Source: CAZDKK01 sp964603725
Lineage (GTDB): Bacteria; Eisenbacteria; RBG-16-71-46; CAIMUX01; WJJG01
NCBI GenBank assembly: GCA_964603725.1
Contig: CAZRWW010000016.1
Location: 14,790-78,789, forward strand
DNA: 64,000 nt
Direction of reading: 5' to 3'
The position numbers and the translations under genes were made by a program. The notes below the pieces were generated by a model. The model was not told the DNA's origin. It did not search any database and worked only from the letters and a program-made list of their open reading frames with translations. Below, piece after piece: positions 51,482-59,493 of this stretch; position 1 is the first letter of the stretch, and every line of letters begins with the position of its first letter.

Positions 51482-51991
51482 ATGACCAAGCGATTCTTGC
51501 TCGTAGCTGTCTGCACGTGTCTGGCTTCCACCATGACGGCCAAGCCGGTGAGCGACGACATCAGCGCCACTGCCGACGTGCAAACACCGCTCACCGTGAC
51601 GGGCTCGGCTGACCTCGTCTTCGGGACCGTCTTCCCCGGGGTCAACAAGGCCGTAGCCTATACAGACGCCGTGAACGCCGGGCAATGGGACATCTCCGGT
51701 GAGGCCGCGGCCGAGGTCACGCTCGAGTTCACGGTCCTCCCGGCCAATCTCACATCCGGGGGCAACAATCTCCCGATTGTCTATGCTGCCGACGATGCCG
51801 GCCATAACACGACCGACGCCCCCGGCACGGCGACCGATTTCGATCCCGCAGTAGGCGCGACGGCAGACCTGGACGCGGGCACAGGCGCCCTATACGTGTG
51901 GATCGGGGGCACTGTGCAACCACCCGAAGATCAGGCGGCGGGAGCCTACACGGCGACAATCACCCTAAACGTCTCATACACAGGCAACTAG
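51482..51991 (+). CDS. DUF4402-like secreted subunit 1 (putative fimbrial subunit)
   Basis: A 169-residue protein from the ATG at 51482 (AAGAGGAA upstream). The signal peptide is MTKRFLLVAVCTCLASTMTA. The mature part is a beta-sandwich of DUF4402 type: DVQTPLTVTGSADLVFGTVF, PGVNKAVAYTD, LEFTVLPANL and the C-terminal strand GAYTATITLNVSYTGN. A close paralogue follows at 52092, and a PapD-like chaperone and usher-like protein come next. This arrangement points to a subunit exported and assembled by a chaperone-usher-type route. The alternating hydrophobic C-terminal strand resembles the chaperone-bound strand of pilins. Confidence 0.75.
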   Translation: MTKRFLLVAVCTCLASTMTAKPVSDDISATADVQTPLTVTGSADLVFGTVFPGVNKAVAYTDAVNAGQWDISGEAAAEVTLEFTVLPANLTSGGNNLPIVYAADDAGHNTTDAPGTATDFDPAVGATADLDAGTGALYVWIGGTVQPPEDQAAGAYTATITLNVSYTGN

Positions 51992-52091
51992 CGCCTGACT
52001 GTACAAACGGTGGCCTGAGCCGCAACCGCGGCGGCCAAGGAAGGCCCCTGCTGCGAGGATGAGCAGCAGAGGGGTGCGAGGCTGTCTAGGG

Positions 52092-52595
52092 ATGGACAGC
52101 GGAAAGAGACGGGCAGCCCGCCTGCTTCTGGCGCTACTGTGCGTTGGCGCACCGGTCGCGCTGTGCTCGGGGCAGACGGGAGGCGGCCACGGGGCACGAG
52201 CACCCGTGGTCGTGACGGCCATGCGCAGCCTCGAATTCAGCGCGGTCTTCCCCGGCGTCAACAAGGCGATCACCGTCACCGACCTGACCTCCGGTAAGTG
52301 GCTCGTCACCGGCGATCCCGGCCTGGCCGTCGATCTCACCTTCCCCGCCTTGCCCGCGACCCTCGCGAACGGGGGCGTCACGGTTCCCATCGTCTATGCC
52401 GCCACCGATGCGGCCTACCACACGAGCGACGACCCGGGGGCGGCGACGACCTTCGATCCCTCGGTGGGGGCGACAGCGACGCTGTCGGGGGCCGGAGAGC
52501 TCTACATCTGGATTGGCGGCACGGTGCAGCCGAGCGAGGCGGCGACCGCGGGCATCTACGGCGGCACCATCACATTGGACGCGATCTACCACTGA
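52092..52595 (+). CDS. DUF4402-like secreted subunit 2 (putative fimbrial subunit)
   Basis: A 167-residue paralogue of the preceding gene; start at 52092 is preferred, with 52059 possible. After a signal peptide (AARLLLALLCVGAPVALCSG) it shares FSAVFPGVNKAI, PIVYAATDAAYHTSDDPG, FDPSVGATATL and LYIWIGGTVQPSEAATAGIY with subunit 1, about 60% identical over the C-terminal half. The N-terminal strand differs, which would suit a different place in the polymer. It lies 100 bases after subunit 1 and 26 before the chaperone gene. Confidence 0.72.
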   Translation: MDSGKRRAARLLLALLCVGAPVALCSGQTGGGHGARAPVVVTAMRSLEFSAVFPGVNKAITVTDLTSGKWLVTGDPGLAVDLTFPALPATLANGGVTVPIVYAATDAAYHTSDDPGAATTFDPSVGATATLSGAGELYIWIGGTVQPSEAATAGIYGGTITLDAIYH

Positions 52596-52621
52596 ACCAC
52601 GAAGAGGGGCGACATCCGGGT

Positions 52622-53464
52622 ATGCCTGCAGCGACGCGCAAGATCCTGATCCCAGGCCTCCTGACCGCATGCCTCGCGGCGATGAGCTCGGCCGGGGCCG
52701 GCACACTGGTCTATCCGCACGCGCTCTTCACGAGCGACAGTGAGCCTTCGGCGGTCTTCTTCGTTCAGAACACCGGGCAGGTCGCCGTCGAGGTGGAGGT
52801 GGCGCTGAGCTTCGGCTACCCGGCCTCGGACTCGCTCGGCGGCATCCACATCAAGCTCATCGAGAACCCGGCCTCCACGGACCCTTCCGCCGCCGCCTGG
52901 GTGCGCGCGCTCCCGCGACGTATGCTGATTCAACCGGGAGAGCCGCAAGCGGTCCGCATCCTGGCGCAGCCCCCCGAGGATCTGGGGCCGGGGGAATACT
53001 GGTGCCGCGTGCTCGTGACCGCGCGAGACCAGAAGCCGCCGCGCCTGCAGGAGATCAGCGACGAGATCCAGGTGGGACTTAGCCTCGAGACGCGCACGAT
53101 CATCTCCCTCAGCTATCGGCGGGGAGCGGTCACGACGGGCGCGCGGCTGAACGGCTTCAGCGCGAGGATGGTCGACGGCACCGTGGTGGCGGATCTCGAC
53201 CTCGAGCGCGTCGGCAATGCGGCCTATCTGGGCCGTGTCAATCTGGAGCTCTACAACGAACAGGGCGAATCGGCCGGGCACTGGGAACGTGTGATCGCGG
53301 TCTACTACGACCTGCGCCGCAGTCTGCGCTGTCCCGTCCCGGCGTTACGGCCTGGGCGCTACACACTGCGCGTGGGCCTCACCACGGATCGCGCGGACAT
53401 CCCCGCCAAGGACGTGATCGCCGCCGCGCCGGTGGAGGCATCCACGGAATTGTGGGTGCAGTGA
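52622..53464 (+). CDS. Periplasmic pilus-chaperone-like protein (PapD-type)
   Basis: A 280-residue protein starting at the ATG at 52622. Signal peptide: ILIPGLLTACLAAMSSAGAG. The first domain has PHALFTSDSEPSAVFFVQN, ALPRRMLIQPGEPQAVRILAQPPED and LGPGEYWCRVLVTA, which match the donor domain of pili assembly chaperones (edge strand and the RMLIQPGEPQ turn). The second domain continues with a second beta-sandwich. It should hold subunits in the periplasm. It lies 26 bases before the usher-like gene. Confidence 0.75.
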   Translation: MPAATRKILIPGLLTACLAAMSSAGAGTLVYPHALFTSDSEPSAVFFVQNTGQVAVEVEVALSFGYPASDSLGGIHIKLIENPASTDPSAAAWVRALPRRMLIQPGEPQAVRILAQPPEDLGPGEYWCRVLVTARDQKPPRLQEISDEIQVGLSLETRTIISLSYRRGAVTTGARLNGFSARMVDGTVVADLDLERVGNAAYLGRVNLELYNEQGESAGHWERVIAVYYDLRRSLRCPVPALRPGRYTLRVGLTTDRADIPAKDVIAAAPVEASTELWVQ

Positions 53465-53489
53465 GCGTGGCGGGGCCGGGAGATTGGCG

Positions 53490-56400
53490 ATGATCCCACG
53501 CGGATGGCTGCCCGGTCGCTCGAGAGCGGCGGCACTGCTGCTGTGCGCGGCAGCCATCGCGGGCGTGTTGCTGGTTGCCATCCCGGTCTTGCACAGAACC
53601 TCACCCCCGCCGCCGAGCGCAGGCACGCACGGCACGGTCGTTCCCGCTGGGCAGCGGGTCGAGCCCCCGGAGTCGACCGGCAGCAAGCCTGAGGCCGGCT
53701 CACCGGCCGTCGCCCTGGCCGCCACGCCCGCGGCGCGCCCTAAGCCGGCCCGGGCCGCGGCGCGCGGGCAGGCGCGCGGCCAGATCGGCGTCTCAGCCGA
53801 GGTGGCTCCGCGCGACAGCTCGAGGATTCCGCACGGGTCGCGGGCCAAGATTGCCGCGCGAGCGAGGGTGGTGCAGCTTCCCGATCGACCGGCGGCGGCG
53901 GATCCGGGCTGGTACGAGGAGCTCGTCGTCGAGGTCCGAGCCGAGCGGATGGCCTCGACAACCGTCCCCGCGTACTGGCGCGACGGGGTCCTCCTGGTGC
54001 CGGCGAGCGACGTGTTCGACCTGGCCGAGATCCGCCTTCAGGCGGGCGCGGGCGCGGAAGTGCGGGCGGTGCTTGAGCCGGAGCAGATCGAGGTGCGCAT
54101 CGATCCACGGAGCGGGCGCGCGTGGAAGGATGGGCGGGAGATACCCAGCGAGAAGGCCATCTATAACAGCGCTGCCGGGCGGCTGTACATAAGCGCCGGG
54201 CTGATCGAGGAACTGCTGGGGGTCGGCACCTGGTTCGATCTGACCAGCCTCACCCTGCTGCTCGATCCCGTCGATCACCTGCCGCTCGGCCGGAGGATGG
54301 CCCGGGAGCACGCGCGCCAGATTTTGCTCGCCGGCAAGCAGTCGCCGTCGCCGGACCAGGCGTTCGGGCGAGCGGCGGGCGCATTAGGCGGTGCGGCGGT
54401 CGATTGGTCCGTGAATGTCCCCGACTACGAGGACGCCCAGAACACGCGCGTCGGGCTCGCTCTGGGGGCCAGTGTGCTGAGCGGCGCGCTCAACGTGAGC
54501 GTGCGGAGCGCCAGCGAAAAACAGAGCTGGCTGAGCGAGGAGCACGTGAGCGGGTCGTGGGTCGGGGCCTGGCCGGAGGGTCGGTGGGTGCGGCAACTGC
54601 GCCTCGGGACGATTCAGGGGACCGGCCCGCGTCCGCGCAGTCTGCAGGGCGTGGCGGTGGGGAACTCGCCCTTCATGCGCCCACTTGCCTTCGGCCAGAG
54701 CGAGCTTTCCGGTTGGCTCGAGCCCAACTGGGAGGTCGAGCTCTACCGCGACGGCGCGCTGGCGGATTTCGCGCGTGCGGATGAGCGCGGGTACTTCTCG
54801 CTCGAGACAACGGTCGACTACGGCTCCAATCCCGTGGAAGTGCGGGCCTACGGGCCGAACGGCGAGATGCGGCTGATCTCCCGGGCCCTGCCGGTGGCGC
54901 CGGACCGGTTGCCCGCGGGCCGCTTCGAGTACAAGCTCAGCGCGGGCCGGTGTCCGACGAACAGCCTGGGATGCCGCGAGTCGTACAACTTCGACTTGCA
55001 CTACGGTGTCAATCGAAGCTGGACGGCGCGCACAGGCGCCGAGTTCATCCGACGCGGGAACGCGGGCGATCTCCTCCATCCCTACGGCATCGTCAGCGGC
55101 GCCGTCGGTCCGCATGTGTCGGTTCGTGCGGAGGCCGTCGCCCGCGCGGTGGCGGGAATCCAGCTGAACCACATGCCCTCGACCAACTTCCGGGCACAGC
55201 TTTCGCACAGCGCCTTCGCGACAAACGTGAGCAAGCCCGTGCTCACTCCGGCGAACGCCCTCAGCCGTACATGGGCGGACCTCCTCTGGCGGCCTCTGGC
55301 GAAGAAGCCGGCGTTCTTCCTGTCGGCGCACGGCGCCGGCAATCGGAACCGGGACGGATGGCAACTCCGCGGCCGCCTGCAGCTCACGACGGAGGTGCGG
55401 CGCGTGCGCTGGACGCTCTCGTGGCAAGAGGAGCGTGAGGAACGCACGACCTGGACGCGATCGGCGACCATCCTCGGTCTGTCGGGATCCACATCCGTGT
55501 CCCCCGCGCCGCTGCACATGCTGCACGACCTGTACATACGCGGTGACGTGGCGATGGAGGCTCGGGGTGGGAACCTCGAGCGCTGCGCGCTGACCATGGG
55601 CAAGAGCATCGGCGGCAGGGTGAGGCTCGAGGCCGGGGCCACCTGGATCGGACCCGATGGCGATGCCCGCCTGATGCTGGGCCTCTCCACCAGCGGCGAG
55701 ATCTCGCGGACGCATCACCGGGTGGTGCACACGGAGGCCGGCGGGTATCAGGGGTCGAGCTACCTGGACGGCTCCTTCGTCTGGAACGAGGCGGTCGGCC
55801 GGCTCGAGCCGTTCCCCTACCAATCCTCCCTGCGCGGGGGCGTGAGCGGTTGGGCGTTCATCGACAGCAACAGCAACGGATGGCGTGACCCGGGGGAGGA
55901 GGCCGTCGAAGGCCTGCAGCTGCGGGCGGGCGACAAACAGGCTGAGACGGACGCGGCCGGCCGCTACTCGCTGTGGAACATGACGCCCTTCGAGGCGGCG
56001 CAGCTAGAGCTCGTGCCAGGCTCGCTGCGCAATCCGCTGCTCGTGCCGCAGTTCAACTTGGCGTCCGTGCATGTGGGGCCGAACGGATTCCGTGAGGTCG
56101 ATGTGCCGCTGGTGCCGGGGACCGAGGTCCTCGGGCGCGTGAAGACGGAGGACGGCATCGGGCAGATCGCGATCGGCGGCCTGGCGATCACCCTGCGCAA
56201 CCTCTCCAGCGGGCGGCGCTTCGACGCGACGGTTTTCCAGGACGGGCAGTTCTACTTCATGGCGCTCCCGCCGGGGGAGTACGAGGTGTTGCTCGATGAG
56301 GCGGCCCTGCTGCGACTCGGCCTGCAGCCGACCCGCGCCTCGCGCCATTGCGTGGTCCCGCTAGCTACCGGCCGCTCGCAGGCGTTCGCCCTCACGATCG

Positions 56401-56603
56401 ATCTGGTGCGGGCGGCGAAGGCGGCCCTGGGGGACATGCGCGCGGCCGTCGAGGGGAAGTGTGCGGGTCGCGTGGACGAGACCGATCTGCGCAGCCCCCC
56501 TCACCCTATGGACGAAAACGCTCGGGGGCCCCTGATCCCGCGGGACGACGGCGCGCCCCTGCGGCGAGCCTCCGCTGTCAGATCACCAGCGCGCCCTTCC
56601 TGA
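53490..56603 (+). CDS. Usher-like outer-membrane protein with SdrD_B-like C-terminal domains
   Basis: A 1037-residue protein starting at the ATG at 53490 (GGGAG upstream). After an N-terminal membrane segment (AAALLLCAAAIAGVLLVAI) and a Pro/Ala linker, residues about 130-250 are a soluble domain. About 270-800 look like an outer-membrane beta-barrel (alternating aromatic strands, GYFSLETTVDYGSNPVEV plug-like Ig segment, ELYRDGALADF). Then come SdrD_B/carboxypeptidase-regulatory-like modules (GWAFIDSNSNGWRDPGEEAV, DAAGRYSLWN). The VELYRDG-GYF segment matches usher plug domains. The closest known relatives are ushers of DUF4402 loci; the sequence is far from FimD. Confidence 0.62.
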   Translation: MIPRGWLPGRSRAAALLLCAAAIAGVLLVAIPVLHRTSPPPPSAGTHGTVVPAGQRVEPPESTGSKPEAGSPAVALAATPAARPKPARAAARGQARGQIGVSAEVAPRDSSRIPHGSRAKIAARARVVQLPDRPAAADPGWYEELVVEVRAERMASTTVPAYWRDGVLLVPASDVFDLAEIRLQAGAGAEVRAVLEPEQIEVRIDPRSGRAWKDGREIPSEKAIYNSAAGRLYISAGLIEELLGVGTWFDLTSLTLLLDPVDHLPLGRRMAREHARQILLAGKQSPSPDQAFGRAAGALGGAAVDWSVNVPDYEDAQNTRVGLALGASVLSGALNVSVRSASEKQSWLSEEHVSGSWVGAWPEGRWVRQLRLGTIQGTGPRPRSLQGVAVGNSPFMRPLAFGQSELSGWLEPNWEVELYRDGALADFARADERGYFSLETTVDYGSNPVEVRAYGPNGEMRLISRALPVAPDRLPAGRFEYKLSAGRCPTNSLGCRESYNFDLHYGVNRSWTARTGAEFIRRGNAGDLLHPYGIVSGAVGPHVSVRAEAVARAVAGIQLNHMPSTNFRAQLSHSAFATNVSKPVLTPANALSRTWADLLWRPLAKKPAFFLSAHGAGNRNRDGWQLRGRLQLTTEVRRVRWTLSWQEEREERTTWTRSATILGLSGSTSVSPAPLHMLHDLYIRGDVAMEARGGNLERCALTMGKSIGGRVRLEAGATWIGPDGDARLMLGLSTSGEISRTHHRVVHTEAGGYQGSSYLDGSFVWNEAVGRLEPFPYQSSLRGGVSGWAFIDSNSNGWRDPGEEAVEGLQLRAGDKQAETDAAGRYSLWNMTPFEAAQLELVPGSLRNPLLVPQFNLASVHVGPNGFREVDVPLVPGTEVLGRVKTEDGIGQIAIGGLAITLRNLSSGRRFDATVFQDGQFYFMALPPGEYEVLLDEAALLRLGLQPTRASRHCVVPLATGRSQAFALTIDLVRAAKAALGDMRAAVEGKCAGRVDETDLRSPPHPMDENARGPLIPRDDGAPLRRASAVRSPARPS

Positions 56604-58422
56604 AGGTGAACCGGTCGCCCTGGTTGACCGCCGCGCCCACCTGGACCTTGACGCGGTTCTCTGCCGCGCCGGTGACCAGATTCTGGTAGACCCACTCCTT
56701 GTTGGCGGCGTGCATCGGCAGCACGGTCTTGATCTTCAGCTTGTCGACCGCGTAGAAGATGCCCTTCTGGAAGGCCTCGGGGTTCGAGGAGCCGCACCCG
56801 TACATGTTCAGGAAAAAGGCAATGTCGGGTTGGATCCCCTTCTCCGCCAGGAAGTCGATCTCGGGGAAGAAGTCGTTGTCAGTCGTCTCGACTCTGTTGT
56901 TCGAGTGATCCCCGGCGTGCAAGATCGTCAGCCCGTCCACCTCGACGGCGAATCCGACCCCGGCGTCATTGGACTCGATCGTGGTGACCGCCAGCGGGCC
57001 GATCGCCTGCTGGACCCTGGGCGCGAGGGTGATGATCCCTTCGCTGTTCGGCGGCTCGAACCCGAAGATGTAGGTGATGTTCGGGATGGCCGCGCGCCAC
57101 TCCAGGATCTGGGGATCGAAGTGATCGCCGTGCTCATGGGTGACGAAGACGTAGACCGGCAGGTTCTTGAGCTCCTCGGGCCGAATGTGCCCGTTGGCCA
57201 GGAGCTTCTCGTCCGGGGCCCGGTCGTTGTCCCAGTAGTCGAAGACGAGGAAGGCGGATTTGGTCTTGATCGCCCAGCCGGAGTGACGCAGGTACCAGAT
57301 CAGGGCATCGCCTTCGTCGAGCGCCTGAGCGAGGACCGCCGTGTCGTCAAGATTCGACTCCCAGGCGACCGCCTCGACGCCGCGATTGCGCAGAAGCCCG
57401 GCCGCGGTCTTGTTCCCGTACTTCAGCGCGTAAGAGAGGGCCGTGTAACCGTCCTTGTCCTTGGCGTCCTTGTGGGCGCCGCGGGCGAGAAGCGTCTCGA
57501 CGACGTCCGAGTGGCCGCGTAGCGCCGCCTCGTGAAGCATCGTCTTGCCCGTTCGCGCATCGACCGCGTTCACGTCCGCACCCTTGTTCAAGAAGAGGTC
57601 GATCAGCTCACGGTTGCCCTTCTTGACGACGAACCACAGGGGCGTCTGGCCGTTGGCATCGACGGCGTTGACGTTGGCTCCGCGCATGGCCAACGCGCGG
57701 GCGCCGTCGGGGTTGTCGAAGTCGACGGCCAGCAGGAGGGCGGTGGAGCCCCTTTGCTCGTCCTTGACATCGATGTCGAAGCCCTGATCCAGCAAGTAGT
57801 GGATGAGCTCCGCCTTCCCCGAAAGCACCGCGCGATGGAGGAGCGGGAGCCCCGCGCCGGCGGGAGCATTGAGGTCGAAGCCCTTCGAGACCAGCAGCCT
57901 GACGATATCCATGGCACCGCCGCTCATTGCCAGGTCGAGCGCCGATGCGCCGCGCGCGTTCTTCTCGTCGATCTTGAAGCCGTTCTCGAGGAGGATGTTG
58001 AAGACCTCGACATTGCCCCCGCGAGCTGCGCGCAAGAGCATGTTGTCGCCCTCGGGGTTCTTGACCGAGAGATCTGCCCCCAGCGCGATCAGCTTGCGCA
58101 ACATCGCGGGTCTGCTTCCAGAGACCGAAAACCAGATCGGCGAGAGCCCGCGCTGGTCCTGGAGGTTGAGGTCGACTCCGTGCGCGAGCGCGTAGTCGAC
58201 GATCGGCACGTAGCCGTAGTAGACGCCGTAGTGCAGGGGCGTCATGCCCGCCCCCAGGTCGGCATAGAGGAGCTGCGGATCGGCAGCCAGCAGCTCCAGG
58301 ATCCTGGCCGTCTCGCCGGCCGCGAACAGGGGCAGGAGATCCTCGCTGGCTCGGGGACACCGGGACAGGGGCGCGGCCAGGACGAGGATCGTGGCCAGCA
58401 ACGCGAGAGCGAACTTCTTCAT
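56578..58422 (-). CDS. Secreted ankyrin-repeat protein fused to a metallo-beta-lactamase-fold domain
   Basis: A 614-residue protein starting at the ATG at 58422 (GAGGGTTCC upstream). The signal peptide is LALLATILVLAAPLS. About 10 ankyrin repeats occupy residues 25-370 (TPLHYGVYYGYVPIVDYALAHG, ADLSVKNPEGDNMLLRAARGG and so on). The rest is a metallo-beta-lactamase-fold hydrolase of the UlaG/RomA-like branch: VFVTHEHGDHFDP (HxHxDH), TILHAGDHSN and LPMHAANKEW. Its 3' end overlaps the convergent usher-like gene by 26 bases. The role may be extracytoplasmic hydrolysis of a lactone or phosphodiester. Confidence 0.85.
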   Translation of the reverse strand: MKKFALALLATILVLAAPLSRCPRASEDLLPLFAAGETARILELLAADPQLLYADLGAGMTPLHYGVYYGYVPIVDYALAHGVDLNLQDQRGLSPIWFSVSGSRPAMLRKLIALGADLSVKNPEGDNMLLRAARGGNVEVFNILLENGFKIDEKNARGASALDLAMSGGAMDIVRLLVSKGFDLNAPAGAGLPLLHRAVLSGKAELIHYLLDQGFDIDVKDEQRGSTALLLAVDFDNPDGARALAMRGANVNAVDANGQTPLWFVVKKGNRELIDLFLNKGADVNAVDARTGKTMLHEAALRGHSDVVETLLARGAHKDAKDKDGYTALSYALKYGNKTAAGLLRNRGVEAVAWESNLDDTAVLAQALDEGDALIWYLRHSGWAIKTKSAFLVFDYWDNDRAPDEKLLANGHIRPEELKNLPVYVFVTHEHGDHFDPQILEWRAAIPNITYIFGFEPPNSEGIITLAPRVQQAIGPLAVTTIESNDAGVGFAVEVDGLTILHAGDHSNNRVETTDNDFFPEIDFLAEKGIQPDIAFFLNMYGCGSSNPEAFQKGIFYAVDKLKIKTVLPMHAANKEWVYQNLVTGAAENRVKVQVGAAVNQGDRFTFRKGALVI

Positions 58423-58636
58423 GGAACCCTCCCACTCGTCACCAAGCCCGGTCGGGCGCCGTGACGATTCCGCCGAGGACGTCGCAGGGCGTGCGTCTAG
58501 CCCGCGAGACTCATCCCAGGCCAACAAACACGCGCGCGGGGGGGTATCGGGGGGTGAGCTATAGTATAGCGACGCCGCCCGGGGCGGTGCACGGCCTTTC
58601 TTGGCGAGTCCTGGAAGGCCTCCGGGCGGCTGGGCG

Positions 58637-58747
58637 GGCTACCGGGGCGCGGACGCCAGCGGCTACCGGGGCGCGGACGCCAGCGGCTATCGGGGCGCGG
58701 ACGCCATCGGCTACCGCGGCGCGGACGCCAGCGGCTACCGCGGCGCA
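58637..58747. repeat. 24-bp tandem repeat, about 4.5 copies, spanning the redoxin stop codon
   Basis: Copies start at 58637, 58661, 58685, 58709 and 58733 with unit GGCTACCGGGGCGCGGACGC plus CAGC. The last partial copy contains the stop codon and last codons of the redoxin gene. Confidence 0.92.
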
Positions 58748-59493
58748 TCCTCAGCGTACTTGACCGAGCACCCGTAGGGGCTCGTCTCGGAGGGCTGCAC
58801 CTCCTCGCCCTTCATCTGCTTTTCCAGCACCTGAGCGACGTAGTGGGCGCGCTCCGACTTGGTCCCGCGGGGATCGTCGTCGATGGCGCCGGCATAGAGG
58901 ACCACGCCCGCGGGGTTGATGATGAAGATGTGAGGGGTCGTCTTGGCACCGTAGCTCCGCCCGACCCTCCCGGATTCATCGAGCAGCACAGGGTAGTCGA
59001 TGCCGTACTCCTTCCGGGCGAGCGCATTGCGATCCAGGCCGTGGCCCTGCTTGCCGGACGCGGCCGAATTGATGGCCAGCCAGACGAGCCCGCTCTTCTG
59101 GTACTGCGCGTGGAGCCGGCTCATCGTCTTCTCCTGCTGATGGTGGCGCTTGACGAAGGGGCAGTCCGGATTGAACCACTCGAGGGCGACCGTCTTGCCT
59201 TGGCGCAGGTACTCGCTCAGCCGGTGCTCGTTCCCCTGGGTATCCCTGAGCGCGAATTCCGGGGCGGCCTGCCCCGCCCTGATCGATCCCGCCGGTTCAG
59301 CCCGCTCGGCCTGCTCGGTCCGGTCGGCCCGCTCGGCCCGCTCGGTCCGCCCTGCCTGCTCGGTCCGCCCGGCCTGCTCTGCACGAACGACGCCGGGTGC
59401 AGGACCGCCCAGCAAGCCGGCCGCTGCGAGAACGGCGATGAACAGACGTGCCCCGAGGCCGCTAACGCGATTCATGCGTGTAGAAGTGGTCAT
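58735..59493 (-). CDS. Secreted thioredoxin-fold redoxin with an N-terminal repeat region
   Basis: A 252-residue protein whose ATG (59493) overlaps the stop of the DsbD-N-like gene by 4 bases. Signal peptide: LFIAVLAAAGLLGGPAPGVV. A charged EQAGRT/ERAERA repeat region (about 38-72) precedes the thioredoxin-like domain: APEFALRDTQGNEHRLSEYL, VALEWFNPDCPFVKRHH (single Cys, no CxxC) and TTPHIFIINPAGVVLYAGAID. The missing resolving Cys suits a peroxiredoxin-like or scaffold role rather than a disulfide oxidoreductase. It pairs with the redox-related gene upstream. Confidence 0.85.
   Translation of the reverse strand: MTTSTRMNRVSGLGARLFIAVLAAAGLLGGPAPGVVRAEQAGRTEQAGRTERAERADRTEQAERAEPAGSIRAGQAAPEFALRDTQGNEHRLSEYLRQGKTVALEWFNPDCPFVKRHHQQEKTMSRLHAQYQKSGLVWLAINSAASGKQGHGLDRNALARKEYGIDYPVLLDESGRVGRSYGAKTTPHIFIINPAGVVLYAGAIDDDPRGTKSERAHYVAQVLEKQMKGEEVQPSETSPYGCSVKYAEDAPR
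59283..59390. repeat. Imperfect 9/18-bp tandem repeat in the redoxin gene
   Basis: CTCGGTCCG, CTCGGCCCG and CTCGGCCTG units alternate and encode the EQAGRT/ERAERA repeats. The total is a multiple of three bases. Confidence 0.8.
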
